Assembly (NCBI GenBank): GCA_900316295.1
Contig: ONCJ01000008.1
Span: forward strand, 1-64,000
Length of the DNA: 64,000 bases
Reading direction: 5' to 3'
Origin: an uncultured Prevotella sp.
Lineage (GTDB): Bacteria; Bacteroidota; Bacteroidia; Bacteroidales; Bacteroidaceae
In this document: one piece after another, positions 9,550 to 18,002 of the stretch
How positions within the stretch are numbered: position 1 is the stretch's first letter
How the letters are laid out: each line of letters starts with the position of its first letter
The notes under the pieces: model-generated
Database searches by the model: none
Told to the model about the DNA's origin: nothing
What the model saw: only the letters and a program-made list of their open reading frames with translations
Made by a program: the position numbers and the translations under genes

Positions 9550-10692
9550 ATGAAAGACTTTATTAAGTGTTTTTTACTACTTACCGTTCTGTTGTGTGCA
9601 AGTATCGCTAATGCACAGACAGACAAGTGGAACAATGGCACTCTCAAGGTGGGGGTGATGCTGCCGTTGCATAATAATGACGGTGACGGTCAACGAATGG
9701 TTGAATATTATCGTGGCATCCTGCTGGCTCTTAACGATTTGAATACTGAGGGCATCAAGACTGAGGTACGTGCATGGAATGTGCCGATAGATGCCGATAT
9801 ACGTACCACATTGCTCGACGAGGATGCTGCGAAACAACACATCATCTTCGGTCCGTTGTATTCTGACAAGGTGGGCTATCTTGCCAATTTTTGCAAGACT
9901 TACGATATAAAGATGGTGATACCATTCTCGATTAATGGCGACGAAGTGACTAAGAACAGCAACGTCTTCCAGGTATATCAAAGTCCTGAGGAGCTAAATC
10001 GCAAGTCTATCGGAGCCTTCCTTGAGCGTTTTCCTGGCCATCAGGCGATATTTATCAATTGCAACGACGACCAGTCCACCAAGGCTGCATTTACTAAGGG
10101 TCTGCGTCAGCAGCTGGATGCAGTCAAACGCAATTATAAACTGACAAATATAAATACGCCAATGGCTGATTTTGCAAAGGCATTCAGCGTAAATCAGCCT
10201 AATGTGATAGTGGTCAACTCTGAGAAGTCGCCACAGCTTACCAGAGTCTTCGCCAAACTCGACTCGCTCGTACAGTCACGTCCGGGCATTGCCATATCTA
10301 TGTTTGGATATAACGAATGGTTTATGTATCAGAAATATGACCTCGCCCAATTCTATAAGTATAATGTGTATATACCAACCACATTCTATTACAATGCCGT
10401 TGCTGACCGCACGGAGGAGTTTGAGCGCAAATACTTTGAGGCTTATGGCGAGAACATGGACCCCAGCGGTCTGCCTCGTTTCGGACTGACAGGCTATGAT
10501 CACACCATGTTCTTCATTCGCGGACTGGCAAAGTACGGCAAGTTCTTCAAGGGTACTGCTACCGAAAACACATGGCGTGCCCTGCAGACACGGCTGAATT
10601 TTAGTAGAGTGGGAGAGGGTGGCTACCAGAATAATAACTTCCAGCTGATGCATTTCCTCAGCAATCAGTCATTGGAAGCGATAACGTATTAG
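9550..10692 (+). CDS. periplasmic ligand-binding protein, Leu/Ile/Val-binding (type I) fold
   Basis: A 380-residue exported protein. The signal peptide ends near ASIANAQ (residue 23), and the mature part starts with a type-I binding-protein strand (KVGVMLPLHN). The two-lobed pattern of the branched-chain amino acid binding family follows: HIIFGPLYSDKVGYLANF near 98 and IVVNSEKSPQLTR near 222. Many Bacteroidota relatives have an N-terminal LysM domain; none is seen here. No ABC permease or ATPase is adjacent, so it may sense or scavenge rather than feed a linked transporter. The start is the ATG at 9550 rather than the GTG one codon earlier. The gene is followed by an outer-membrane barrel gene on the same strand. 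The ligand is unknown. Confidence 0.75.
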   Translation: MKDFIKCFLLLTVLLCASIANAQTDKWNNGTLKVGVMLPLHNNDGDGQRMVEYYRGILLALNDLNTEGIKTEVRAWNVPIDADIRTTLLDEDAAKQHIIFGPLYSDKVGYLANFCKTYDIKMVIPFSINGDEVTKNSNVFQVYQSPEELNRKSIGAFLERFPGHQAIFINCNDDQSTKAAFTKGLRQQLDAVKRNYKLTNINTPMADFAKAFSVNQPNVIVVNSEKSPQLTRVFAKLDSLVQSRPGIAISMFGYNEWFMYQKYDLAQFYKYNVYIPTTFYYNAVADRTEEFERKYFEAYGENMDPSGLPRFGLTGYDHTMFFIRGLAKYGKFFKGTATENTWRALQTRLNFSRVGEGGYQNNNFQLMHFLSNQSLEAITY

Positions 10693-10745
10693 TTCATAAT
10701 TCATAGTTCATAGTTAAGTTTAGGAGTTTATAGTTCATATTTTTA
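10690..10745 (+). repeat. A/T-rich simple repeat spacer
   Basis: Repeated TTCATAGTTCATAGTT-like units fill most of the gap between the binding protein and the barrel gene. They are closely similar to the repeat at 4347-4380. Confidence 0.65.
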
Positions 10746-10749
10746 GTTG

Positions 10750-11493
10750 ATGAGACATTATCTATATATAGCTTTTTTGTTGATACTTCCGTTTAGTGCG
10801 TCAGCACAGATTGGCGAGCATCGCAATACCTTTTCGGTCGGTGCCAATGCCGGCTATGTGCTGTCTGACGTGGGATTCGAGCCAACGGTGTCACAAGGGT
10901 ATCACGGCGGACTGACTGGCGGTTTTACTATTCGCTATACGTGTGAGAAGTATTTTAATACTATTGCAGCCATCCAGGGCGAGATCAACTATGCCTCGAT
11001 AGGATGGAAGCAGGAAATCAAGAACCGGCAAGACGGACCCGTGATAAACAGTAACGGTAATGCCGAGAAATACAGTCGTACCATCAACTACATTCAGATA
11101 CCAGTTCTTGCCCATCTCGCTTGGGGTAAGGAGGATCAGGGGTTCAACTTCTTTGTCAATCTCGGTCCGCAGGTGGGATTCTATTTGGGTGATACTGTTG
11201 ACAAGAACTACGACGAGCCTAATATCAACGATGAGCAGACGGGACGTAGTAACACTGTGATAGCCCAGGAGACTATGGATATAGAGAAGAAGGTGGACTA
11301 TGGTATAGCCTTTGGCGGTGGACTTGAATATGCCCATCGTCGTCTCGGTAGGTTCGAGCTCGAGGGCCGCTATTATTATGGTCTGGGCAATCTCTATGGC
11401 AACTCCAAGCGCGACTACTTTGGTAAGTCAAACTTTGGCAATATCATAATCAAGGCTACCTATCTCTTTGATCTCGTCAAAACGAAGAAGTAG
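10750..11493 (+). CDS. outer-membrane beta-barrel protein, PorT/OmpA-barrel type
   Basis: A 247-residue protein with a signal peptide (residues 1-20, FSASAQ). Alternating beta strands and glycine-aromatic turns are typical of the eight-stranded 'outer membrane protein beta-barrel' family of Bacteroidota: VGANAGYVLSDVGF, HGGLTGGFTIRY, INYIQIPVLAHLAWG, VNLGPQVGFYLG. The last strand ends in aromatic residues (KATYLFDLV). It resembles PorT-like barrels, but T9SS PorT itself cannot be claimed from sequence alone. It starts at the ATG at 10750, three bases after an in-frame TTG. Confidence 0.75.
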   Translation: MRHYLYIAFLLILPFSASAQIGEHRNTFSVGANAGYVLSDVGFEPTVSQGYHGGLTGGFTIRYTCEKYFNTIAAIQGEINYASIGWKQEIKNRQDGPVINSNGNAEKYSRTINYIQIPVLAHLAWGKEDQGFNFFVNLGPQVGFYLGDTVDKNYDEPNINDEQTGRSNTVIAQETMDIEKKVDYGIAFGGGLEYAHRRLGRFELEGRYYYGLGNLYGNSKRDYFGKSNFGNIIIKATYLFDLVKTKK

Positions 11494-11504
11494 TCAAGGA
11501 TTGA

Positions 11505-11560
11505 AAAACCAAAAACTAAAAACTAAAAACCAAAAACTAAAAACTAAAATCTAAAAACTG
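11505..11560 (+). repeat. A-rich simple repeat before the peptide symporter gene
   Basis: About seven copies of a 7-base unit AAAACTA/AAAACCA in tandem, ending 10 bases before the ATG at 11570. A similar tract occurs at 50137-50180. Confidence 0.7.
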
Positions 11561-11569
11561 AATAAAACT

Positions 11570-13111
11570 ATGTTTGAAGGACAACCGAAAGGTCTTTTTG
11601 CGTTGGCACTTGCCAACACCGGTGAGCGTTTTGGCTATTACACCATGCTCGCTGTATTTGCGTTATTCTTGAGAGCCAACTATGGACTGTCGCCTGCGAT
11701 GGCTGGTACCATCTACAGTTCGTTCTTGATGTTGGTATATTTCTTTCCGTTGATTGGCGGCATCCTTGCCGACAAGTTCGGATTTGGCAAGATGGTCACC
11801 ACGGGTATTATCATCATGTTCACCGGCTACCTGTTGCTGTCGGTGCCGCTGGGTGGCGATACGCTTGCACTTGTTGTCATGCTGGGAGCCCTGCTGCTGA
11901 TAGGTTTCGGTACCGGACTGTTCAAGGGTAATCTGCAGGTGATGGTGGGCGACCTCTATAACGACCCGAAGTATTCAGCCAAGCGCGATTCGGGCTTCTC
12001 CATATTCTATATGGCGATAAATATCGGAGCGCTCTTTGCCCCCACCGCAGCCATCAAGATCAAGGAATATGCTGAGACGTCGCTTGGCTACAGCTCCAAC
12101 GATGCCTACCACTTCTCGTTTGCCGTGGCATGCGCCTCGCTGATACTGTCCATAGCCATATATTACATCTTCCGCTCCACCTTCCGTCATACTGAGGGAG
12201 AAGCAAAGAAGTCGGCAGGCAACGAGAAGGTAAAGGCTGCCGATGACGTACAGGAACTCTCCAAGGAAGAAACCAAACAGCGTATCGTTGCCTTGTGTCT
12301 GGTCTTCGCAGTAGTCATCTTCTTCTGGATGGCATTCCACCAAAACGGTCTCTCGCTCACGTATTTTGCCGATGAGTTCACCGCTCGTTCAGCCGACGGA
12401 ATACAGGCGATGTGTTTCAATGTATGGAACCTTGTGGCAGTAATCTTTATCGTATATGCAGGATTCTCGCTGTTCCAGTCCAAGACGTCTAAGGGTAAGA
12501 TAATCTCTGGCGTGGTAGTCCTTCTGGCACTATGCTTCTTGTTTATGCAGTATGCCCGTCAGGACGGCAGCGTGGATGTGTCTGCCCCGATATTCCAGCA
12601 GTTCAATCCGTTCTATGTCGTAGCTCTCACCCCCGTGTCGATGGCCATCTTTGGCTATCTTGCCAATAAGGGCAAGGAACCCTCGGCACCGCGTAAGATA
12701 GCGTACGGAATGATAGTGGCAGCCATTGCCTATGCCCTGATGGCGTTCTCATCGTTTGGACTGCCGATGCCTCAGACCGAGATGGTCGGTGGCGAGCCTG
12801 TCGCAAAGCACGTTGCCGACGTCACTCCCAACATCCTCATCAGCGTTTATCTCATACTCACATTTGGCGAGTTGCTGCTCTCTCCTATGGGCATATCGTT
12901 TGTCTCCAAGGTGGCTCCGCCAAAGTATAAGGGAATGATGATGGGCGGATGGTTCGTAGCCACAGCCATAGGCAATCAGCTCGTCGTCGTAGGTGGACTG
13001 CTCTGGGGAGCCGTACCTCTCTGGATCTGCTGGAGTGCGTTCCTCGCCGTATGTCTTGTCGCTGCCGTTTTCATGTTTGCCATGATGAAGCGACTCGAGA
13101 AAGTATGCTAA
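11570..13111 (+). CDS. proton-dependent oligopeptide symporter, POT/PTR family
   Basis: Inner-membrane peptide:H+ symporter of the major facilitator superfamily, 513 residues with 12-14 predicted membrane helices. The POT signature is on helix 1: NTGERFGYY (residues 16-24), matching the ExxERFxYY proton-coupling motif. The second POT signature region is near residues 125-160 (FKGNLQVMVGDLY, then FSIFYMAINIGA). A charged loop near residues 205-235 links the two halves. It is followed 41 bases later by the dipeptidase gene pepD, so import and intracellular hydrolysis of peptides are probably coupled. Confidence 0.92.
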   Translation: MFEGQPKGLFALALANTGERFGYYTMLAVFALFLRANYGLSPAMAGTIYSSFLMLVYFFPLIGGILADKFGFGKMVTTGIIIMFTGYLLLSVPLGGDTLALVVMLGALLLIGFGTGLFKGNLQVMVGDLYNDPKYSAKRDSGFSIFYMAINIGALFAPTAAIKIKEYAETSLGYSSNDAYHFSFAVACASLILSIAIYYIFRSTFRHTEGEAKKSAGNEKVKAADDVQELSKEETKQRIVALCLVFAVVIFFWMAFHQNGLSLTYFADEFTARSADGIQAMCFNVWNLVAVIFIVYAGFSLFQSKTSKGKIISGVVVLLALCFLFMQYARQDGSVDVSAPIFQQFNPFYVVALTPVSMAIFGYLANKGKEPSAPRKIAYGMIVAAIAYALMAFSSFGLPMPQTEMVGGEPVAKHVADVTPNILISVYLILTFGELLLSPMGISFVSKVAPPKYKGMMMGGWFVATAIGNQLVVVGGLLWGAVPLWICWSAFLAVCLVAAVFMFAMMKRLEKVC

Positions 13112-13152
13112 TCCCACACATAATCCGTCAACTCTAAAATCCATAAGACACT

Positions 13153-14601
13153 ATGAACCTCAGACTGACAGCCGAACGCGTGTTCCAGATCTTTAAGGAA
13201 CTCAATCATATACCGCGCCCCTCTCACCATGAAGAACGTGTGGCAGACTACCTCTGTCAGTTTGCCGAAAGGTTAGGACTGTCATACCAGCGTGATGAGC
13301 ACAACTGCGTGGTGATACGCAAGCCTGCTACCGTGGGGCATGAGCATGCCGAGCCCATCGTTCTGCTCAACCACATGGACATGGTATGTGTCGGTATGGA
13401 CAACCCGCTTACCGACACCGTCGAGGCATACACCGAGAACGGATGGATGAAGGCGCGAGGCACCTCACTGGGTGCTGACAACGGCATCGGACTGTCCATG
13501 GCTCTTGCCGTGCTCGAGAGTGCCGACATAGTACACGGTCCGCTTGAGGTCATCACCACCACCAACGAGGAGGACGGAATGTCGGGAGCCGCCAATCTGT
13601 CAGCCGACTTCATTCGGGGACGCAAGGTAATCAACCTTGATTCCGAGGATTACGACACCATCACCACAGGAGCAGCAGGAGCATGTCTTCAGTTCCACTC
13701 CATACCCGTCCGCCCAGTCGCTCCTCCCCATACGGGTCTTTGCTGGTGTCGGTTGCGGTTCAGTGGCGGACTGGGCGGCCATTCAGGTGTAGACATCAAC
13801 AAGGGCAGATGCTCGGCAGTGGTGGCTACACACTCTTTGCTCCGTATGCTCAGGGAGGACATGCACTTCAATGTCTCTACCGTAGACATAGGTGAAGCCA
13901 ATGCGTCGATAGCATCCCATGGCGAGATAGTGTTGGCTGTGGACACCACTACGGGTGAGGCAGATGTCTGGTCGTTGATGGAAGACAAGGTGGCAGCCGT
14001 AAACCAGTGGCTCAGAACGAACTACCCAGGCGACCCCAACGTGCGGTTTAGCGTGGAGCGGTGTGATGCATTAGACTCCCTTATCCCCAGCGAGGCAATG
14101 GACTCGCTCATGACTTGTCTCTCACAGATACCGCAAGGAGTGGTTAGGATGAGCGGCGTGATGAAGGACACAGTAGAGACGTCAAACAATATCGGACGCA
14201 TCCAGTTGGAAGCCGACCGTATCTTCATCTCAACCCATACACGCAGCTTCATCGACGACGATATGGCGAAGTTGAGCGAGCGTATTGCCGATGTGTTCCG
14301 TCAGAATGGTGCCACCTCCGAGATGGTGATGTCGGCACCTGCATGGCAGGAAGACCAGCATTCAGATTTCCTGCAACTCACGTCCGACACCTTCTTCGAC
14401 GTACTTGGTTGGCGCCCGCGTATGGTAGCGATGCACTTTGTCCTGGAGGCAGGCTTTTTTGTAGAGAAATACCCTGGCATCCAGATGGCAAGCATCGGAC
14501 CGCGCATCGTAGAGCCGCACTCAGCCAGCGAACGGGTGGAGCTGCAGACCATTGATGACATCTGGCAGGTGCTTATCGAGCTTCTTCTAAGACTCAGCTG
14601 A
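13153..14601 (+). CDS. pepD: aminoacyl-histidine dipeptidase PepD, M20 family
   Basis: Cytoplasmic zinc dipeptidase (carnosinase-like) that cleaves Xaa-His and other dipeptides. It has 482 residues, the family norm. Metal ligands and catalytic residues are visible: NHMDMV near residue 74 (His and Asp), SLGADNGIG near 107 (bridging Asp), TTNEEDGMSG near 138 (catalytic Glu pair), LDSEDYD near 165 and a late His in IVEPHSASERV near 457. The lid domain lies between about 190 and 390. It probably shares a transcript with the POT symporter upstream. Confidence 0.93.
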   Translation: MNLRLTAERVFQIFKELNHIPRPSHHEERVADYLCQFAERLGLSYQRDEHNCVVIRKPATVGHEHAEPIVLLNHMDMVCVGMDNPLTDTVEAYTENGWMKARGTSLGADNGIGLSMALAVLESADIVHGPLEVITTTNEEDGMSGAANLSADFIRGRKVINLDSEDYDTITTGAAGACLQFHSIPVRPVAPPHTGLCWCRLRFSGGLGGHSGVDINKGRCSAVVATHSLLRMLREDMHFNVSTVDIGEANASIASHGEIVLAVDTTTGEADVWSLMEDKVAAVNQWLRTNYPGDPNVRFSVERCDALDSLIPSEAMDSLMTCLSQIPQGVVRMSGVMKDTVETSNNIGRIQLEADRIFISTHTRSFIDDDMAKLSERIADVFRQNGATSEMVMSAPAWQEDQHSDFLQLTSDTFFDVLGWRPRMVAMHFVLEAGFFVEKYPGIQMASIGPRIVEPHSASERVELQTIDDIWQVLIELLLRLS

Positions 14602-14623
14602 TTGCTAATCTTTATGAAGTATA

Positions 14624-14728
14624 CAAGAGGTCACGTATTGCAGTTCAATACGTGACCTCTTGTCGTTCAATACGTGCCCTCTTGCAGTTCAATACGTGTG
14701 CTTTTGATGTTCAATATGTGCCGTCTTG
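14624..14728. repeat. 17-bp perfect hairpin followed by 22-bp tandem repeats
   Basis: Perfect inverted arms 14624-14640 and 14646-14662 with a 5-base loop are followed by direct repetition. Four 22-bp units start at 14641, 14663, 14685 and 14707, each built on GTTCAATACGTG plus a CTCTTG end; the last two are degenerate. The hairpin lies 23 bases after the pepD stop and could be a transcript end, but no T-run follows. Confidence 0.8.
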
Positions 14729-14735
14729 GCGGGGT

Positions 14736-14863
14736 GGGTTGGAGATGTTGGACTTGTTTCTCTTGTTTTTAAAAAATAAATCATAAATAGACATATACTA
14801 TATACTACTGATTTTTGATTTTTTCTTTGAGCGCGTGAGAAACAACCCCAACATCTCCAACCC
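14736..14863. repeat. 128-bp element with 27-bp terminal inverted repeats
   Basis: The arms 14736-14762 and 14837-14863 are complementary at 25 of 27 positions; the outer 16 bases are GGGTTGGAGATGTTGG. The 74-base core is A/T-rich and has no coding frame. The stretch 14864-14961 up to the end of maeB shows nothing else recognisable. Confidence 0.8.
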
Positions 14864-14961
14864 GATGGTGTCAGAAGGGGCGATTGTCGAGTTCCAAGCC
14901 CTCCTGTTTGCGCTCTCGCTGCCGAGTGTCGTAACCGATGATTTTGGCGAGGCGTTTTAGT

Positions 14962-17247
14962 CTAACTATTGAGTTTCTTCTGAACGTATGCGTCGATTAC
15001 TGCCACGGCTGTGATGTTGATAATGTCGCGCACAGAGGCTCCGAAGTCTACAAAGTGTATTGCCTTGTTGAGTCCCATTTGTATCGGACCGATTATCTCC
15101 ACATCGGCATTAAGCGACTGTAGCATCTTATAGCTTGAACGGGCAGACGTGAGGTTGGGGAAGATAAGTGTGTTGACATCCTTGCCCTTGAGGCGCGAGA
15201 AGGGGTAGAGGTCGTCACGCAGCTCCTTGTCGAGTGCGAACCCTATCTGCATCTCTCCGTCGATGGCGTAGTCGGGCATTTCCTTCTGTACCAGAGCCAC
15301 AGCCCTTTTCACCTTCTCTGCTCCGGGAGTGACACTACTGCCGAAATTGGAGTGGCTGATGAGTGCGGCGACGGGTTTGTCGTTGAAGAACTCCACCGAC
15401 TGCATGCTCAGTTTTGCTATGTCGGCAAGTGTCTCGGTGTCAGGGTCTTCGTTGACAAGTGTGTCGGCGATGTACAGTGCTCCTCGTGGTGAGTTGATGA
15501 TATGCATTGTACCAAAATGCTTGAATTGCGGTCGTATGCCGATCACCTCGTTCACCACCTTGATGGTGTTGCTGTATCGGGTGTATAGTCCTGTTATAAA
15601 CGCATCTGCATCACCCGTCTCCACCATCATCATTCCGAAGTAGTTGCGCTCATACATCTTGTCGTATGCCTCTTGGAACGTATATCCGTCACGTCCTCTC
15701 TTTTCTGCCAGGTGCTTGGCGTATGTGGCGCGTCGACGTTGTTCCTGGTCGGCACGCATGTCGATAATCTCGATATCGTCCAGATCCAGTTTCAGTCGGC
15801 TCGCCATACGGTTGAGTCGGTCGGGATTGCCCAGCAATATAGGCTGACATATCTTCTCCTGCTTTGCCTGGACAGCCGCCTTCATCATCGTCTGGTTCTC
15901 ACCTTCGGCAAAGACCACTCTTTGCGGATGGGCTGCCGCCGTGGAGTGTAGGTGGCGTGTGAGCTTGGACTCTTGTCCGAGCAGCTGCTTTAGGTTCTGT
16001 TTGTAAGCTTCCCAGTCGGTTATCTCCTTGCGAGCCACGCCGCTCTCGATGGCTGCCTTGGCTACAGCAGCACTTACCTCGGTGATGAGTCGTGGGTCTA
16101 CGGGTTTGGGTATGAAGTAGTCGGGACCGAAGGTGAACTCATTGACATGGTATACCTGATTGACCACGTCGGGTACAGTCTTCTTGGCAAGATCGGCAAT
16201 GGCAAGTACGGCAGCCATCTTCATCTCCTCGTTGATAGCCTTGGCGTGTACGTCAAGTGCTCCACGGAAGATATATGGGAAGCCGATGACATTGTTGATC
16301 TGGTTGGGGTAGTCGCTTCGACCTGTGGAGATCAGCACGTCAGGGCGTGCTGCCTTGGCGTCCTCGTATGATATCTCGGGTACGGGGTTGGCAAGTGCGA
16401 ATACTATCGGCGTGTCAGCCATGGAGCGCACCATGTCCTGTGTGAGCACATTGCCCTTGGATAGTCCCACAAACACGTCGGCACCCTTGACGGCTTCCTC
16501 CAGTGTGTGTATGTCACGACGATCGGTGGCAAAAAGAGCCTTTTGTGGTGTCAGACGCTCGCGGTCAGAGGTGATGACTCCCTTGGAGTCGAGCATTACG
16601 ATGTTTTCCTTTTTCACACCGAGTGCCATATACAGTTTGGTACATGAGATGGCGGCTGCACCTGCGCCATTGACGACAATCCTGACCTTGCTGATGTCCT
16701 TGCCTGCTACCTCAAGTGCGTTCTTCAGTCCCGCGGCAGAGATAATGGCGGTGCCGTGCTGGTCGTCGTGCATCACAGGAATGTCGAGCGTTTTCTTCAG
16801 CCGTTCCTCAATGAAGAAACATTCCGGAGCCTTGATATCCTCAAGGTTGATACCTCCGAATGAGGGAGCAATCTTTTCTACCGCTTCGCAAAACTTCTCA
16901 GGGTCTTTCTCGTCCACTTCGATATCAAACACGTCGATACCTCCGTATATCTTGAACAGCAATCCCTTACCCTCCATCACGGGCTTGCCGCTCATGGCTC
17001 CGATGTCGCCTAGTCCGAGTACAGCCGTACCGTTGGAGATGACAGCCACCAGATTGCCTTTGTCTGTATATTTATATACATCGTCTGGATCTTGTTGTAT
17101 CTCAAGACACGGATATGCCACACCTGGCGAATATGCCAGCGAGAGGTCAGTCTGAGTCTGATAGGGCTTGGTAGGTTTTACTTCTATTTTTCCGGGGCGG
17201 CCTGATGCGTGGTATTGCAAAGCATCTTCTTTAGTTATTTTCACCAT
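14962..17247 (-). CDS. maeB: NADP-dependent malic enzyme with phosphotransacetylase-like domain
   Basis: Oxidatively decarboxylates malate to pyruvate, supplying NADPH. The 761 residues match the large MaeB class. The malic-enzyme half (1-420) includes SLAYSPGVAYPC near 33, the substrate loop MEGKGLLFK near 92, HDDQHGTA near 158 and nucleotide site VVNGAGAAA near 190. The C-terminal half (430-761) is a phosphotransacetylase-like domain (RVVFAEGENQ near 443, GMMMVETGDADAF near 558), known in MaeB as a regulatory module. A -7 box precedes the ATG. Confidence 0.94.
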   Translation of the reverse strand: MVKITKEDALQYHASGRPGKIEVKPTKPYQTQTDLSLAYSPGVAYPCLEIQQDPDDVYKYTDKGNLVAVISNGTAVLGLGDIGAMSGKPVMEGKGLLFKIYGGIDVFDIEVDEKDPEKFCEAVEKIAPSFGGINLEDIKAPECFFIEERLKKTLDIPVMHDDQHGTAIISAAGLKNALEVAGKDISKVRIVVNGAGAAAISCTKLYMALGVKKENIVMLDSKGVITSDRERLTPQKALFATDRRDIHTLEEAVKGADVFVGLSKGNVLTQDMVRSMADTPIVFALANPVPEISYEDAKAARPDVLISTGRSDYPNQINNVIGFPYIFRGALDVHAKAINEEMKMAAVLAIADLAKKTVPDVVNQVYHVNEFTFGPDYFIPKPVDPRLITEVSAAVAKAAIESGVARKEITDWEAYKQNLKQLLGQESKLTRHLHSTAAAHPQRVVFAEGENQTMMKAAVQAKQEKICQPILLGNPDRLNRMASRLKLDLDDIEIIDMRADQEQRRRATYAKHLAEKRGRDGYTFQEAYDKMYERNYFGMMMVETGDADAFITGLYTRYSNTIKVVNEVIGIRPQFKHFGTMHIINSPRGALYIADTLVNEDPDTETLADIAKLSMQSVEFFNDKPVAALISHSNFGSSVTPGAEKVKRAVALVQKEMPDYAIDGEMQIGFALDKELRDDLYPFSRLKGKDVNTLIFPNLTSARSSYKMLQSLNADVEIIGPIQMGLNKAIHFVDFGASVRDIINITAVAVIDAYVQKKLNS

Positions 17248-17275
17248 GGTGTGTTTGTTTTTAAGTTATTTCCTG

Positions 17276-17283
17276 CAAAAATA
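17276..17283 (-). promoter_or_regulatory. promoter -7 box of maeB
   Basis: Reads TATTTTTG on the minus strand, 29 bases from the maeB ATG. Divergent from the promoter at 17347. Confidence 0.55.
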
Positions 17284-17346
17284 CGAAAACTATTTAGATT
17301 ATCATCAATTTAGTCATTTTTTCTTCTTCTTTTCATCATTTTTATA

Positions 17347-17354
17347 TACTTTTG
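17347..17354 (+). promoter_or_regulatory. promoter -7 box of the TetR gene
   Basis: TACTTTTG, ten bases before the ATG at 17364. It overlaps the in-frame TTG at 17352, so that codon cannot be the start. Confidence 0.6.
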
Positions 17355-17363
17355 TACCCCAAA

Positions 17364-18002
17364 ATGAGAACTAAGGAACCGACACAATATCGTAAGACGC
17401 TGAGGAGCAAGATCGTGAGATGTGCTGCCGAACTGTTCATGCGGCATGGAGTGCGCGATGTCAAGATGGACGACATCGCCCATCATCTGTCGATATCTAA
17501 GCGCACGCTGTACGAGATATACTGTAATAAGGAGGACTTGCTGCTCGAGGTGGTACGCCACCATGTCGAAGAGACTCACAAATATTATGCCCAGTTGATT
17601 GAGTCGGCAAGCAATGTCATGGACATTCTTATCGGTATAACCAGACATCGCATGAAGGTTCTCAATGAGGTGAGTCCCGACTTTATTCGCGATCTTGCCA
17701 ATTATCCAAGTGTGGCAGAGATGAGTGACAGGATGAGTGACCAGCGACACGAGGAGTCCATACGTATCATAAAGCGTGGCATCGACGAAGGCTATTTCCT
17801 TCCAAACGTCAATTACGAATTGATGGGTAGGATAGAGGAGGCGCTAATCCAGGACAGAGTCAACTACCGTCACGATGCCTCTGAGTTGAGGGACTATTTC
17901 TATATTTATATATTGATCTTCATCCGCAGTATATGTACCGAAGCTGGACTGAAAATCCTTGATCCGTTTCTCGAAGAAATTAAGGAAGCACAGAAAGCAT
18001 GA
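17364..18002 (+). CDS. TetR/AcrR-family transcriptional regulator
   Basis: A 212-residue DNA-binding repressor type. The N-terminal helix-turn-helix is clear (residues 14-60): IVRCAAELFMRHGVRDVKMD, then IAHHLSISKRTLYEIYCNKE. The C-terminal ligand or dimerisation domain is helical and not recognisable as a specific subfamily. Its TGA overlaps the ATG of the next gene (ATGA), so regulator and SGNH-MBOAT enzyme are translated from one message. The regulator may control its own operon. The leader is about 5 bases long. Confidence 0.88.
   Translation: MRTKEPTQYRKTLRSKIVRCAAELFMRHGVRDVKMDDIAHHLSISKRTLYEIYCNKEDLLLEVVRHHVEETHKYYAQLIESASNVMDILIGITRHRMKVLNEVSPDFIRDLANYPSVAEMSDRMSDQRHEESIRIIKRGIDEGYFLPNVNYELMGRIEEALIQDRVNYRHDASELRDYFYIYILIFIRSICTEAGLKILDPFLEEIKEAQKA

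Noticed and set aside
14641..14728. possible CRISPR array
   Set aside because: Units are 22 bp and contiguous, with no spacers between them, and no cas genes are present.
16325..17155. 276-codon plus-strand open frame
   Set aside because: Shadow of the malic-enzyme coding strand; Ser/Thr/Pro-rich product without motifs.
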